DNA from: Maribacter aestuarii
Lineage (GTDB): Bacteria; Bacteroidota; Bacteroidia; Flavobacteriales; Flavobacteriaceae
Reading direction: 5' to 3'
NCBI RefSeq assembly: GCF_027474845.2
Contig: NZ_CP107031.2
Coordinates: forward strand, 3,673,001-3,737,000
Length of the DNA stretch: 64,000 nucleotides
The position numbers and the translations under genes are program-made. A model generated the notes under the pieces. That model did not search any database and was not told where the DNA came from. It was given only the letters and a program-made list of their open reading frames with translations. Positions 1 to 8,946 of the stretch are shown one piece after another; within the stretch, counting starts at the first letter, position 1; every line of letters starts with the position of its first letter.

Positions 1-4
1 AAAA

Positions 5-1249
5 ATGAATGCCGTAGACATCAAGGAAATGAGCGCTATTCAAAAATTTAGACTATTTCTACTGATTTTTCCGTGTGTGTTACCTTTTTTGGTAACAGGG
101 CAAACCGGGTGCACCACATTGAATACACCTTTGGATGGTGCCACCAACGTGGCGGTCACCACCAATTTACAATGGATGCCAGCCCCCAATGCAGTTGGTT
201 ATCGCGTAACCGTAGGTACGACGAGTGGTGGAAGTGATATTTTAAATCTTGAAGATGTTGGCAATACAACTGATTATACGTTTGCAACTCCTTTAGATGG
301 GCTTACCACATATTATGTTACGATAACGCCCCGTACCAATACTGGAAACATTACAAATTGTGAAGAGGAATCCTTTACGACAAGGGCAGAAGGTTTCCCT
401 GGCTGTACGGAAATCATCAATCCTTTTAATGGTGATATGTTGGTATCTACAACAGCAAATATTACCTGGATTCGTGATTTCTCGGCCACTGGATATCTAA
501 TGACCGTTTACGAACGTGATCCCAACGGTATTTTAATACTAGACAGGGTAGATGTAGGCAATGGAACGAACTACAAGCCGCCCGATTTTAAGCCCAGAAC
601 GCGATACTACGTTACGATTATTCCGTATAACGATATCGGTGCAGCCATGGGTTGCTCCCCAATTACATTTGTAACAGGAGATGGGCCACCTTTACCAGAT
701 TGTACCGCCATTGGTGACCCTATTCCCGATGAGACTGGAATCATAAGAGATCCTTTATTAGAATGGGACGACGTAAATGGTGCGGATGGTTACATTTTAT
801 CCATTGGTACGACCCAAAATGGTGATGAACTGTTCAGTGGTGACGTCGGCAATATACAATCCTTCCAAACCGATGGCCTTCCGTCGAATACAAGAATTTA
901 TGTACGCATTACACCCTATGACGGAGAATTACTGGCGGAATCTTGTCCAACAGTATCCTTTACCAATATAATAATGAACAATAATACGTTTAATGGCCTG
1001 GTGCCTAAATTCTTTACCCCGAATAATGATGGTTTCAATGACTATTGGAGCGTTAGTTCAACGGATATGGTAGTGGTCGAATCCATTTTGATTTTCAATC
1101 GCTATGGAAAATTATTACAGCAATTACTTCCCGATCAAAAATGGGATGGCACTCATAATGGAAGCGCACTCCCTTCAGACTCTTACTGGTACTTAGTGAA
1201 AACCGCAGAGAAGAATAGCATTAAAGGATTTTTTGCTCTTAAGAGATAG
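5..1249 (+). CDS. Secreted Fn3-like repeat protein with T9SS type B sorting domain
   Basis: The protein of about 414 residues is an exported surface or secreted protein. A hydrophobic stretch ending in TGQ (residues about 14-33) looks like a Sec signal; the ATG at 29 (codon 9) would give a more typical signal peptide than the ATG at 5, and the true start could even lie before the window. Three homologous beta-rich repeats follow (about 35-126, 132-225 and 231-320), each opening with a Cys-Thr pair and carrying a 'YYVTI.P' or 'IYVRITP' strand, as in fibronectin-III-like modules. The last 85 residues form the gliding-motility C-terminal (type B) sorting domain: FTPNNDGFND, an 'IFNRYGK' strand, 'WDG' and a final Lys-Arg. 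Known role of that domain: export through the type IX secretion system. The ligand or function of the repeats is unknown. Confidence 0.88.
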   Translation: MNAVDIKEMSAIQKFRLFLLIFPCVLPFLVTGQTGCTTLNTPLDGATNVAVTTNLQWMPAPNAVGYRVTVGTTSGGSDILNLEDVGNTTDYTFATPLDGLTTYYVTITPRTNTGNITNCEEESFTTRAEGFPGCTEIINPFNGDMLVSTTANITWIRDFSATGYLMTVYERDPNGILILDRVDVGNGTNYKPPDFKPRTRYYVTIIPYNDIGAAMGCSPITFVTGDGPPLPDCTAIGDPIPDETGIIRDPLLEWDDVNGADGYILSIGTTQNGDELFSGDVGNIQSFQTDGLPSNTRIYVRITPYDGELLAESCPTVSFTNIIMNNNTFNGLVPKFFTPNNDGFNDYWSVSSTDMVVVESILIFNRYGKLLQQLLPDQKWDGTHNGSALPSDSYWYLVKTAEKNSIKGFFALKR

Positions 1250-1319
1250 TGGGTAACACATTTTCCATACTAAACCAACCGATTCTACGTTTATATGGCA
1301 CACCCACAAACAAAAAAAG

Positions 1320-2114
1320 ATGAAAACATTTGTATCTGTATTTAAAAAGTTAAGCTTATTTAGCATCATTACACTGATAACCTATAGCTGTAGTGATGAT
1401 GAGGGATTAATGGACAAAGAAACCCTTACCCAAACTGAATTAAAGACCATATTGGAATCCGATGACATTTCCGGAGTTGCGGATACGGTCCTTTCGGAAT
1501 TATATATGAACAATGGTTCAACCGGTAAATCTGCCAAAAATAATGACTGCTATAGTGCCGAATATTCCGATAGTGGTTTTATTGCCACATTTAATAATTG
1601 TGTGCTAAATGGAACGGATAATGTGAATGGAACCGTAACGGTCGCCTACAATCTAGAAAGCGAAACAGCTTCATACACGGCAACTTATACCAATTTCTAT
1701 GTTGGTACGATTAAGATTAACGGAACCCGAACTTATGTGTTAAGCGGTAATTCAAATGAAAATTCAGTGTCCTTCTCCGTAACCAGTACTATGAGCTTGG
1801 AAATGGAGGATGGTGAGACAATTTCTGAAAACGGAACAAAAACGTTCACTATTACATTTGGCGACAGCTTGGAAACGAGTACCTTGACCATAGACGGAAA
1901 TTGGACGCTTAATGTGAATAATGATACGTACACTGTGAATGTAAACAATACTTTGGAAGGAAACTTAAGTTGTGCTTATTTAACGACTGGGGTTATGACC
2001 GTTGATAAGAATGGATTAAAAGTAACCGTTAATTTTGGCGATGGTTCCTGCGATGATTTGGCAACATTGATCTATCCGAACGGAGTAGAAGAGGAGATTT
2101 CCTTAAAAGACTAA
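1320..2114 (+). CDS. Hypothetical beta-rich lipoprotein
   Basis: The 264-residue product starts with a lipoprotein signal (Lys-rich N-terminus, hydrophobic core, lipobox TYSC with Cys24 followed by Ser-Asp-Asp-Glu), so it is probably anchored to the outer membrane. The mature part is rich in Thr, Asn, Gly and Val with alternating strand-like patterns, suggesting an all-beta fold. I recognise no named domain. It lies 70 bp after the T9SS-sorted protein and is closed by a strong intrinsic terminator, so the two may form one transcription unit. No function is inferred. Confidence 0.75.
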   Translation: MKTFVSVFKKLSLFSIITLITYSCSDDEGLMDKETLTQTELKTILESDDISGVADTVLSELYMNNGSTGKSAKNNDCYSAEYSDSGFIATFNNCVLNGTDNVNGTVTVAYNLESETASYTATYTNFYVGTIKINGTRTYVLSGNSNENSVSFSVTSTMSLEMEDGETISENGTKTFTITFGDSLETSTLTIDGNWTLNVNNDTYTVNVNNTLEGNLSCAYLTTGVMTVDKNGLKVTVNFGDGSCDDLATLIYPNGVEEEISLKD

Positions 2115-2134
2115 ACAAACACAATAAATAGTTT

Positions 2135-2167
2135 AAAAAAGCCCTTATGTCATAAGGGCTTTTTTTA
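2135..2167 (+). terminator. Intrinsic terminator after the 1320-2114 lipoprotein gene
   Basis: A perfect inverted repeat (AGCCCTTATG and its complement, separated by a single T) is flanked by six A on the left and a T7 run on the right. This is a rho-independent terminator, usable in both directions. Confidence 0.9.
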
Positions 2168-2243
2168 TTGGTTGACTTCTAGATTCCTTCTCCTACCAGC
2201 GATTTTGGAACAATTTTTGCTCATTTAGGACAAATGATTTGTG

Positions 2244-2747
2244 ATGAGAAAAGTATCCTTAGTACTGATAATGGCAATTTGTTCCTTTGCAGCTTTTGCT
2301 CAAAATACCGATAATTCAGACTACCAAGAAGTCAAGAAATTAGTGGAGTCTATGGACTTCATTTTTGAAGCTAGCAGTGTGCTACCGAGAGAAGGTTCAA
2401 GTAGGAGCCTAGTTACAAATTTGAATTACATTAAAGTAAAGGATGGTATTTCAGAAGCTATGCTACCGTATTTTGGTAATTACAGACTGACAAGTGGTGG
2501 AGGCTTGATAAAATTTAACGATAGTCTGGAAAAAGTACGTTTTTCTGAAAATAAGAGAAAGTCACTAATAACGTTGGCATATCAAGTACGGAATGATAAG
2601 GAAAGATTTAATGTCCAACTTTTGGTAGGTTCCAGTGGTTGGGCCACCGTTGTTATAAAATCAATTAATAGACCCGGTATTTCCTATTATGGAAAATTGA
2701 AGGCAATCAACAAAAATGAAGTCATAGCTAAAAAAGGAAGTGATTGA
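2244..2747 (+). CDS. DUF4251 family exported protein (copy 1)
   Basis: A protein of about 167 residues with a Sec signal peptide (MRKVSLVLIMAICSF, cleavage probably after AFA before Gln). The body matches the DUF4251 pattern common in Bacteroidota: an N-terminal 'FIFEASSVLPREG' strand, 'LNYIKVKDG', 'LPYFGNYR', 'GGLIKF', and the terminal 'ISYYGKL' strand. The family's function is unknown; members are periplasmic or lipid-anchored. An upstream GTG at 2241 is possible, but the ATG at 2244 gives the natural signal start. A paralogue lies at 18825-19379. The stop codon falls inside the loop of the downstream terminator. Confidence 0.82.
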   Translation: MRKVSLVLIMAICSFAAFAQNTDNSDYQEVKKLVESMDFIFEASSVLPREGSSRSLVTNLNYIKVKDGISEAMLPYFGNYRLTSGGGLIKFNDSLEKVRFSENKRKSLITLAYQVRNDKERFNVQLLVGSSGWATVVIKSINRPGISYYGKLKAINKNEVIAKKGSD

Positions 2748-2767
2748 TGAAGTCACTTCCTTTTTCA
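2731..2767 (+). terminator. Intrinsic terminator overlapping the end of the DUF4251 gene
   Basis: AAAAAGGAAGTGA (2731-2743) pairs perfectly with TCACTTCCTTTTT (2753-2765) across a nine-base loop that contains the TGA stop codon of the gene. The T-run follows directly, as expected for a rho-independent terminator. Confidence 0.9.
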
Positions 2768-2811
2768 TGTTTTTGATCGGTTTGTCATTAAATAAAATTT
2801 CTCGTTTCCGT

Positions 2812-3245
2812 CCATCGTATGCGCTTGTTTTCCTTAAAATTGGAGAAAAATGCAAATTTTCTTGATGTGGTCGGTGCTAATCTTTTAAAATTTTTCATGA
2901 TGTTCGTTTTTTGATTGATGATGATAAACGAGCCTAGTGCATATGATTTCTTGCCTCTGCCCATTGCACCCTTTTACTGTTCTTGAAATTTGAAAAGAAA
3001 GAATGCTTTCTAGATTCTGTCGGTGTTTGTCTGATAAAAGTTCTCATGATGTTCGTTTTTTGATTGTGATTAATTTATTGATTGATGTCGTTAGTTTAAT
3101 GGGTGTGATGTCTTACCTCTGCCCATAATACTCTTTTACTGTTCTTAAAATTTGAAAAGAAAGAATGTCTTCTAGATTCTGTCGGTGTTTGTCTGATAAA
3201 AGTTCTCATGATGTTCGTTTTTTTATGATGATTAATTGATTGATA
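2812..3245 (+). repeat. Non-coding imperfect tandem repeat, three units of about 150-162 bp
   Basis: This gene-free stretch (2748-3525) holds three tandem copies of one element. The clearest pair starts at 2951 and 3113 ('TTGCCTCTGCCCA' and 'TTACCTCTGCCCA') and shares a 54-base identical block (3008-3061 and 3170-3223) that ends in CATGATGTTCG followed by a T run. A diverged first unit (about 2812-2950) keeps the GTCGGTG-like core and the CATGATGTTCG end at 2896-2906. No open frame of useful length crosses the repeats. The orientation is arbitrary. Downstream (3246-3525) is AT-rich sequence that probably holds the promoter of the next gene, but I cannot place it with confidence. Confidence 0.8.
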
Positions 3246-3525
3246 AATGTTTTATAAATCTTGTTTATATCTAATAGACGAGCAGGAATATATTTTGTTA
3301 CAGTACTATGCAATAAAAGGTACTATATTTAACATAATTTAAACATAATTAAATTCAGATGTATTATAATTAACTGATAATCAGTCTTATGAATAAATGT
3401 TAAAATTTTTGGAGCTATTAATTTTTTTGTACTTTTTAAATTATTATTCAATAGAATCCGTTCAAATACCATATTTAACATTTAAATATGAAGAGCTTCA
3501 TCCCTTTGTTTTGTAACTTACTTTT

Positions 3526-4185
3526 ATGGGGAGATACATTAGCTGTTTTCTTTTGCTTCTATTAATTTCTATTCAGCCAGTATGCGCTCAGTACGACAGA
3601 GCTGATTGGAACGATAGGGATAAATGGATGCATTTAGACGAACTTTTTGGTGCTGTCGACTTGAGCGCTGGAGATGTCGTAGCTGATATCGGTTGCCATG
3701 AGGGATACTTGACTTTTCATTTATCTAAAAGAGTAGGGGATAGGGGAAAGGTTTATGCCGTGGATGTTCGTAGGAATCGCTTGGAACGCCTTAACGAAAG
3801 TCTGGGTAATAATAAAATTAGCAATGTACGGACGATTTTGGGTGATTATGACAATCCAAAATTACCCAATAATACGCTTGACGTTGTTTTTCTTATAGAC
3901 ACTTACCACGAAATTGATGACTACGAACAAATGTTGCTCCATATAAAGAGCGCCTTGAAACCTGGAGGTAAGCTACTAATCTTGGAAAAACTAAAAGAAC
4001 AACACATCGGCAAATCCAGAGCGGCGCAAGCCATGGGTCACACGCTGTCCATTTCCTATGTTGAAAAAGAGTTAAAAAATGCAGGCTTTGAAATTGAAAG
4101 TAGGAATTCGAGTTTTGGTACTTGGAATCGAGAACCTGAAAAACAAATGTGGGTGCTGACTGCAACGGTTAACCCTAGCGATTAA
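3526..4185 (+). CDS. Exported class I SAM-dependent methyltransferase
   Basis: The 219-residue product has a clear Sec signal peptide (cleavage near VCA-Q, residue 21) followed by a class I methyltransferase fold. Motif I is visible as ADIGCHEGY (52-60), the acidic end of strand 2 as YAVD (Asp80), motif II as 'VVFLIDTYHEIDD', and the post-motif segment as 'LKPGGKLLILE'. Substrate unknown. An export signal on a SAM-dependent enzyme is odd because SAM is not known to be abundant in the periplasm; a catalytic role there is therefore uncertain. It resembles the methyltransferase lipoprotein at 25056-25784 in layout ('D.YHE' after motif II, and a short C-terminal tail). Single gene, convergent with the cytochrome gene. 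Confidence 0.85.
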   Translation: MGRYISCFLLLLLISIQPVCAQYDRADWNDRDKWMHLDELFGAVDLSAGDVVADIGCHEGYLTFHLSKRVGDRGKVYAVDVRRNRLERLNESLGNNKISNVRTILGDYDNPKLPNNTLDVVFLIDTYHEIDDYEQMLLHIKSALKPGGKLLILEKLKEQHIGKSRAAQAMGHTLSISYVEKELKNAGFEIESRNSSFGTWNREPEKQMWVLTATVNPSD

Positions 4186-4237
4186 TTTATCACACTTTAA
4201 TCCTATTAAAATTCAAATAAAGTCTAAGCACTACTTC

Positions 4238-5698
4238 TCATAAAGTCTTTAAGTATTCCAATAAAGCAATTCTTTCCTCATCGGACAGCACATCCCCAAA
4301 CGTATGCCCGCCATTGCCGTATCCCTTCAATGTAGTATTATAGGTGTTTTTGTCCTGCTGGCTAGTTTCCACACTATAGTTCCATCCCAAAAGTTCTTTA
4401 TCGTAATCATTATTGTCAAAGGTTCGTGACCAGAAAATAGGCCTAGTTTTACTATTCAGAACATCCGCTAGCGTAGGAACGGACCCATTATGGAAATAAG
4501 GAGCAGTGGCCCATATTCCGTCTAAGGGCGGGGCAATATAACCCCCATCCGGAACTATTTCTAACGGACTAGAGTAGGTGCCAAACCATCCATTATTGAA
4601 CCAATCCAAAAAATAAGAATTTCTTGTAGTTGACGCCGTGTAGTGATTGGACAGTTCAGGGTCGGTCCCTATACTTTCCAATGCTACCAATAAATTTGGG
4701 TAATTGTCCACATCGCCAGCATCATAACTGCCATGGCACGATACACAATTATTATCGAATACAATTTTACCTTGGTCTGCCAAATCCATATCAATATCAA
4801 ATGGATATTCTGGAGCCTCTAAACTATAAATATAGGCCAGTACATCTTCCATTTTTTCATCCACTTCTTCGGCTTTGACAACATTTTCTAATGTTAATAG
4901 ACTGGCGCCAATAAAGGACTTACAAAAGTCCATCCGTGACATGCCGGTATAGAACATGGCGTTCTTTTTCTTTAACAACCACCAAGCAGGAACATCGGTG
5001 GGGATAACTTCATCCGGAAGCGATATCAACGGTTCGTCCTGCCATTCCAACGTATTTTTATCTCGATGCGATATGAGAACTTCAGCAATTTTATCGGCTG
5101 GATTTACCCCTCTAGATGCTGTTACGGTCTTGGGTCCAATGGCAGAAATACTTCTGGCAAATTGGCCATAAGCTTCGGCCTCATCACTGTCCGGTCCATA
5201 AATTGAATTTATGGCACTCGTAAGTAGCGGTACGCTGGTAGCCCTGTTCTGTGTATAGTCGCCATCATGTTGTCCCAATCCAATAATATAAGTGTCGTTG
5301 ATGAAAGATGAGTGACAGTTTAAACAATTAGGGGCAACCACCCTTACCCCGTTAAAAGCGGATATGGCAGTGTTGTCATAGGAAATAACGGCATTATCTC
5401 CTGTCCGATTAAGCAGCTTGGAATTATCCTCTCCTGCGGCTAGAACCCATGCATTATACGGAATCCCAGAACTCATGTAGTCTCCGTTTATCAGGTAGTC
5501 CTTTCCATTTTCAGCGTTTCCAGGTCTTTGGGGAGAAGCGGAAATTTCCGTCGTTCTGATGATAATAGGGTCGGGGTCATCCATTTCTTCGGAGTCCTCA
5601 ATTACCTCCATGACTTCAACGGGATTATCACTCGAGCAAGAAATGTACACCATGAAAATGGGACAGATCAGGAATAATCCTATGTGAGAAATTTTCAT
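4238..5698 (-). CDS. Di-heme c-type cytochrome lipoprotein (cytochrome c peroxidase/RoxA-like)
   Basis: The 486-residue lipoprotein (lipobox YISC, Cys21) carries two CXXCH heme-binding motifs, CLNCH at 125-129 and CVSCH at 318-322. After the second heme lies 'APPLDGIWATAPYFHNGS', a stretch typical of the di-heme peroxidase/RoxA-like superfamily, where an 'APYFHNGS' segment precedes the distal methionine region. It most likely acts in the periplasm or on the outer membrane as an electron carrier or oxidase; the substrate cannot be told. The acidic linker after the lipid anchor (residues 27-43) is typical of flavobacterial surface lipoproteins. The gene stands alone, convergent with 3526-4185. 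Its promoter should lie in 5699-5800. Confidence 0.85.
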   Translation of the reverse strand: MKISHIGLFLICPIFMVYISCSSDNPVEVMEVIEDSEEMDDPDPIIIRTTEISASPQRPGNAENGKDYLINGDYMSSGIPYNAWVLAAGEDNSKLLNRTGDNAVISYDNTAISAFNGVRVVAPNCLNCHSSFINDTYIIGLGQHDGDYTQNRATSVPLLTSAINSIYGPDSDEAEAYGQFARSISAIGPKTVTASRGVNPADKIAEVLISHRDKNTLEWQDEPLISLPDEVIPTDVPAWWLLKKKNAMFYTGMSRMDFCKSFIGASLLTLENVVKAEEVDEKMEDVLAYIYSLEAPEYPFDIDMDLADQGKIVFDNNCVSCHGSYDAGDVDNYPNLLVALESIGTDPELSNHYTASTTRNSYFLDWFNNGWFGTYSSPLEIVPDGGYIAPPLDGIWATAPYFHNGSVPTLADVLNSKTRPIFWSRTFDNNDYDKELLGWNYSVETSQQDKNTYNTTLKGYGNGGHTFGDVLSDEERIALLEYLKTL

Positions 5699-5817
5699 CT
5701 TCGTAATTTAAGGCATCATAAATTTAAGAATACTATAGTTTATTTCATTTTTAATGGTCTACTCCCTCCAATTTATCGGTAAAAGGATGTGCTTTAGACA
5801 CTAAATTCAATCTTTAA

Positions 5818-5847
5818 TTGGAAATCAAATTACATATCCTATCTTTG
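5818..5847 (+). promoter_or_regulatory. Bacteroidota-type promoter for the cold-shock-domain gene
   Basis: TTG at 5818-5820, a 19-base spacer, then TATCTTTG at 5840-5847. This matches the Bacteroidota primary-sigma consensus (-33 TTG, -7 TAnnTTTG). It predicts a leader of about 140 nt before the ATG at 5994, a length often seen for cold-shock genes. Confidence 0.65.
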
Positions 5848-5993
5848 TTACCGTTAAAAGGGAGGCAGATTATTCTTGCTATGACCACGAAATTGACGTT
5901 TTTGTTACCATAAGTTACAATTCTCTTTCCACGTAAGTCGCTACGTATTTCTATTTCTTTTTAACATAACTGAAAATTCATTTAAATTAACGA

Positions 5994-6451
5994 ATGGCAA
6001 AATCGCAACAGACATTTAACAAAACGGAGAAAGAAAAAAACGTAAAAAGAAACGGGAGGACAAGAGAAAGAAAATGCTTGCCCGAAAGGCTGAAGCAAAG
6101 GAAAGTGGAAATTCCGGTATTCCGCTGGCCTATGTGGACTACAACGGCAACTTGGTGGATACACCACCAGATCCTTCCATGAAGGTTGAAATTGAGGCCG
6201 AGGATATTGTTTTGGGTATACCTAAGAAAGAAGAGGGTGACGTTGAAGAATTTGATCCCGTAAGAAACGGAAAAGTATCCTTCTTTGACAGCTCAAAAGG
6301 TTTCGGTTTTATTATAGATGCCGAGAATAACGAAAAGTACTTTGTTCATGTGAGTGGATTAATTGACGAGATTATTGAGAACGATAAGGTTTCCTATGAA
6401 CTCGAAAGGGGCATGAAGGGCATGAACGCCGTTCGCGTCAAGAAAATTTAA
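5994..6451 (+). CDS. Cold-shock-domain protein, interrupted by an apparent -1 frameshift
   Basis: The C-terminal part (about the last 62 residues) is a cold-shock domain with RNP1-like 'KGFGFI' and RNP2-like 'YFVHVSG', so the protein probably binds RNA or single-stranded DNA. The N-terminus begins at the ATG at 5994 (MAKSQQTFNKTEKEK) but runs out of frame. Shifting by -1 at the A7 run 6034-6040 restores a highly basic linker (KRKKKREDKRKKMLARKAE) that joins the two parts into a protein of about 152 residues, the layout I know from flavobacterial homologues. The heptamer A AAA AAC at 6035-6041 is exactly in the slippery register. Without the shift, translation from the internal ATG at 6074 would give 125 residues lacking the basic tail. 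Base error, mutation and recoding are all possible. Confidence 0.75.
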
Positions 6452-6474
6452 TTTGTCTACTTCCTAATGGATTT

Positions 6475-7401
6475 ATGTCCGTAGTTAAACCCAATACTGG
6501 CCTAATTATCTTGGCCTTTTTCGCCATATATGTCATTTGGGGCTCCACCTATCTATTAAATAAAATTGCTGTAACGGAACTACCTGCTTTTATGTTAGCG
6601 GGTATTCGATTTGTTATCGCAGGAGGTCTAATCTTCCTTATTGCTAAAATCCTAGGGCTATCGCTTAAAATTAATAGAAAACAGTTTTTAAATACCATCA
6701 TTGCAGGATTTCTGTTTCTCACCTTTGGAAATGGGGTGGTGGTTTGGGCCTTAAAATTTGTGGATAGTGGTTTTGCCGCCTTAGAAATTTCTGCACAGCC
6801 TTTGGTCGTTTTAATTTTAATGCGCATCCTACAGGGTAAAAAAATACAAGCAATGTCATTGGTGGGCGTTGCTTTGGGGATCATAGGCATTTACTTGTTG
6901 GTCAGTCAAAAACAGATTATTACCCAAGAAGGTGCGTTATTGGGAATGTTTCTCATTTTCGCCTGTATGCTTAGTTGGGCTTATGGTAGTTTATTCGTTG
7001 GCAAAGCGGAACTTCCTCCCAACTATTTCGTGAATACAGGCTATCAAATGCTTACAGGGGGTGTACTATTACTTTTAATCAGTATCGTTTTAGGAGAAAA
7101 TTGGACATCTCCACTAACATGGAGTGGTCGAGTTCAATGGTCCATGATTTTACTGGTACTGTTTGGAAGTATTGTTGCATTCACCGCTTTTAATTACCTA
7201 TTGCGTGTCGTTTCACCAGAAAAAGTGGCAACGTCCTCCTATGTAAACCCCATTATAGCCATGCTTTTAGGATGGTATTTTTTAAATGAACAGATTACGA
7301 CACAATCCGTCATTGCGGCCGTCATACTTCTTACCGGTGTCTACTTCATAAACACTAAGAAAAAATTGACCTTGTTTTCAAGGTTTGCTTCAAAGCAATA
7401 G
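6475..7401 (+). CDS. EamA-family (DMT superfamily) transporter
   Basis: The 308-residue integral membrane protein has about ten transmembrane helices arranged as two EamA repeats. The first repeat opens with 'YVIWGSTYLLNKIAV', the usual start motif of this family, and the second ends with 'ATSSYVNPIIAMLLGWYFLNE', also typical. Members export amino acids or other small metabolites across the inner membrane; the substrate is not predictable. It begins 23 bp after the cold-shock gene on the same strand and may be co-transcribed with it. Confidence 0.88.
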   Translation: MSVVKPNTGLIILAFFAIYVIWGSTYLLNKIAVTELPAFMLAGIRFVIAGGLIFLIAKILGLSLKINRKQFLNTIIAGFLFLTFGNGVVVWALKFVDSGFAALEISAQPLVVLILMRILQGKKIQAMSLVGVALGIIGIYLLVSQKQIITQEGALLGMFLIFACMLSWAYGSLFVGKAELPPNYFVNTGYQMLTGGVLLLLISIVLGENWTSPLTWSGRVQWSMILLVLFGSIVAFTAFNYLLRVVSPEKVATSSYVNPIIAMLLGWYFLNEQITTQSVIAAVILLTGVYFINTKKKLTLFSRFASKQ

Positions 7402-7513
7402 CGTTTTTTCAAATTCGCATTTATCCGGATTCTTGCAATATGGATAATATCGGACGCACAGTTTTAAAGGTGACGCTATTTTCGATTCATTCAATAACCA
7501 AAAACTTTTCAAA

Positions 7514-8218
7514 ATGAAACGAAAAATTCAGAATTACCTAAGCGGCTTTGTCTTGTTAATGATACTTCAACTAAATGGCCAGCAAAACGACTTTACTTCT
7601 AACATATCGCTCAGTATGGGATTTACGTTTGCCGGTCCGGTAGGACCTATGTCCAAATATCTTGTAGAACAGGGTTTCGATGCGCAAAATGTAAGTGTGT
7701 TCTTTTTTGGACCTATAGATTATCCGGTAAAAACCAAGTCTGGAGGTAGTTTGGCCCTTACATATACTTGGGAAGTTAAATCGGATAAACGTATAAACAT
7801 ACAACTTGGTTTTTCAGACCTTGGACGCATTGCGGGTTATAGTAGCACTCAAGGGTCTATTGCATTTGAGTTTGAAACGGTTTATGGGGCGGTTTTCTAT
7901 TCTTACCAACGAGAGGTGTGGGATTTAAGAATTGGACCTAGTGTCCTTCTGAATACTACGGATAGCGACCCCGATTCCTTTGAAAGAAGTAAGGCTAAGG
8001 AAACCAAAATTTCCATAGGGCTTTTGGCTGGAATAGGCTTGCAACTTTGGAGTAGCAATAGAACCTACGGACTATTAAACTGTGACTATATCTATGCCCT
8101 TCCCAATAAGTTTGGTCCTTTCACCGCCAACGCCTTTGAAAATGGGAGAGAATTACCGGAAAACAGCTTTAGCTTTAAGCATGCAACGGCCAGTTTTACT
8201 TTTGGCGTACACCTATAG
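7514..8218 (+). CDS. Hypothetical exported beta-barrel-like protein
   Basis: The 234-residue product has a signal peptide (MKRKIQNYLSGFVLLMILQL, cleavage near NGQ-Q). The mature part consists of alternating amphipathic strands rich in Gly, Phe, Tyr and Ser and ends in an aromatic strand ('ASFTFGVHL'), like small outer-membrane beta barrels. No named family is recognised. It ends 9 bp before the convergent rluE gene. Confidence 0.65.
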   Translation: MKRKIQNYLSGFVLLMILQLNGQQNDFTSNISLSMGFTFAGPVGPMSKYLVEQGFDAQNVSVFFFGPIDYPVKTKSGGSLALTYTWEVKSDKRINIQLGFSDLGRIAGYSSTQGSIAFEFETVYGAVFYSYQREVWDLRIGPSVLLNTTDSDPDSFERSKAKETKISIGLLAGIGLQLWSSNRTYGLLNCDYIYALPNKFGPFTANAFENGRELPENSFSFKHATASFTFGVHL

Positions 8219-8227
8219 AAATTAAGT

Positions 8228-8818
8228 TTATGGAAACTTAATCAGATTTAGGTCAACCGGTTGGGTATTTCCCACGGCTAATTGTTCCAGGTGAATGTCG
8301 CCGATACGCACCCGAATTAAGCGTAGTGTTGGAAAACCGACAGCGGCCGTCATTTTACGGACTTGCCGGAACTTACCCTCGGTTATCGTCATGCTTATCC
8401 ATGAATTTTCACGATGTCTACCTATTCTAAGCTTATTATCGGGTGGTGAAACTAACGGTGAATTCTTTAAAAGCCGAATTTTACAAGTTTTGGTTGTATA
8501 GGCTTTACCATGAATCCCTATTACCACTCCTTTTTCCATTCTAGTTATCGCATCTTGGGTTATTTGACCATCCAATTGTACCCAGTATTCCTTTTCTATG
8601 CCGGAGTTATTAATTTTGTCACTTATTTTTCCATCAGTCGTAAGCAATAGTAGCCCTTCCGATTTCTCATCAAGGCGTCCTATCGGCATAGTACCCTTGG
8701 GAAATTCACCCAACTCAGTTAGAAATCGCTTCTTTTTAATTTGCCGTTCTTCCCCAGAGGTAAATTGACTTAGTACTCCAAAAGGCTTGTGCAATTTATA
8801 ATGCTGATGTGTGTCCAT
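8228..8818 (-). CDS. rluE: 23S rRNA pseudouridine synthase, RluE-like
   Basis: The 196-residue enzyme of the RsuA/RluB/RluE family isomerises a uridine in rRNA to pseudouridine. The catalytic motif is GRLDEKSEGLLLLT with Asp50 as the nucleophile. The N-terminal 'YKLHKPFGVLSQF' strand and the C-terminal 'GKFRQVRKMTAAVGFPTLRLIR' segment are typical. It lacks the S4 domain found in RsuA and RluB, which together with its length points to RluE (23S U2457 in E. coli). The exact site is inferred from the family. It is divergent from the helicase gene. Confidence 0.85.
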   Translation of the reverse strand: MDTHQHYKLHKPFGVLSQFTSGEERQIKKKRFLTELGEFPKGTMPIGRLDEKSEGLLLLTTDGKISDKINNSGIEKEYWVQLDGQITQDAITRMEKGVVIGIHGKAYTTKTCKIRLLKNSPLVSPPDNKLRIGRHRENSWISMTITEGKFRQVRKMTAAVGFPTLRLIRVRIGDIHLEQLAVGNTQPVDLNLIKFP

Positions 8819-8946
8819 AATTGGACAAAATTAGGGTGTATATTGGCAAACATCAGCTTTTTGAACGGGAAAGATGTCTTTTTGACTCTTTCATTAGCAT
8901 TAACCTCCTGAACGCCGTACCTTTACAGGCTCCAGAAAAAGATTTC

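Noticed and set aside
8821..8946. N-terminal extension of the helicase from the TTG at 8821
   Set aside because: It would use a start beside the divergent rluE start and adds residues without motif; the ATG at 8947 gives a normal N-terminus.
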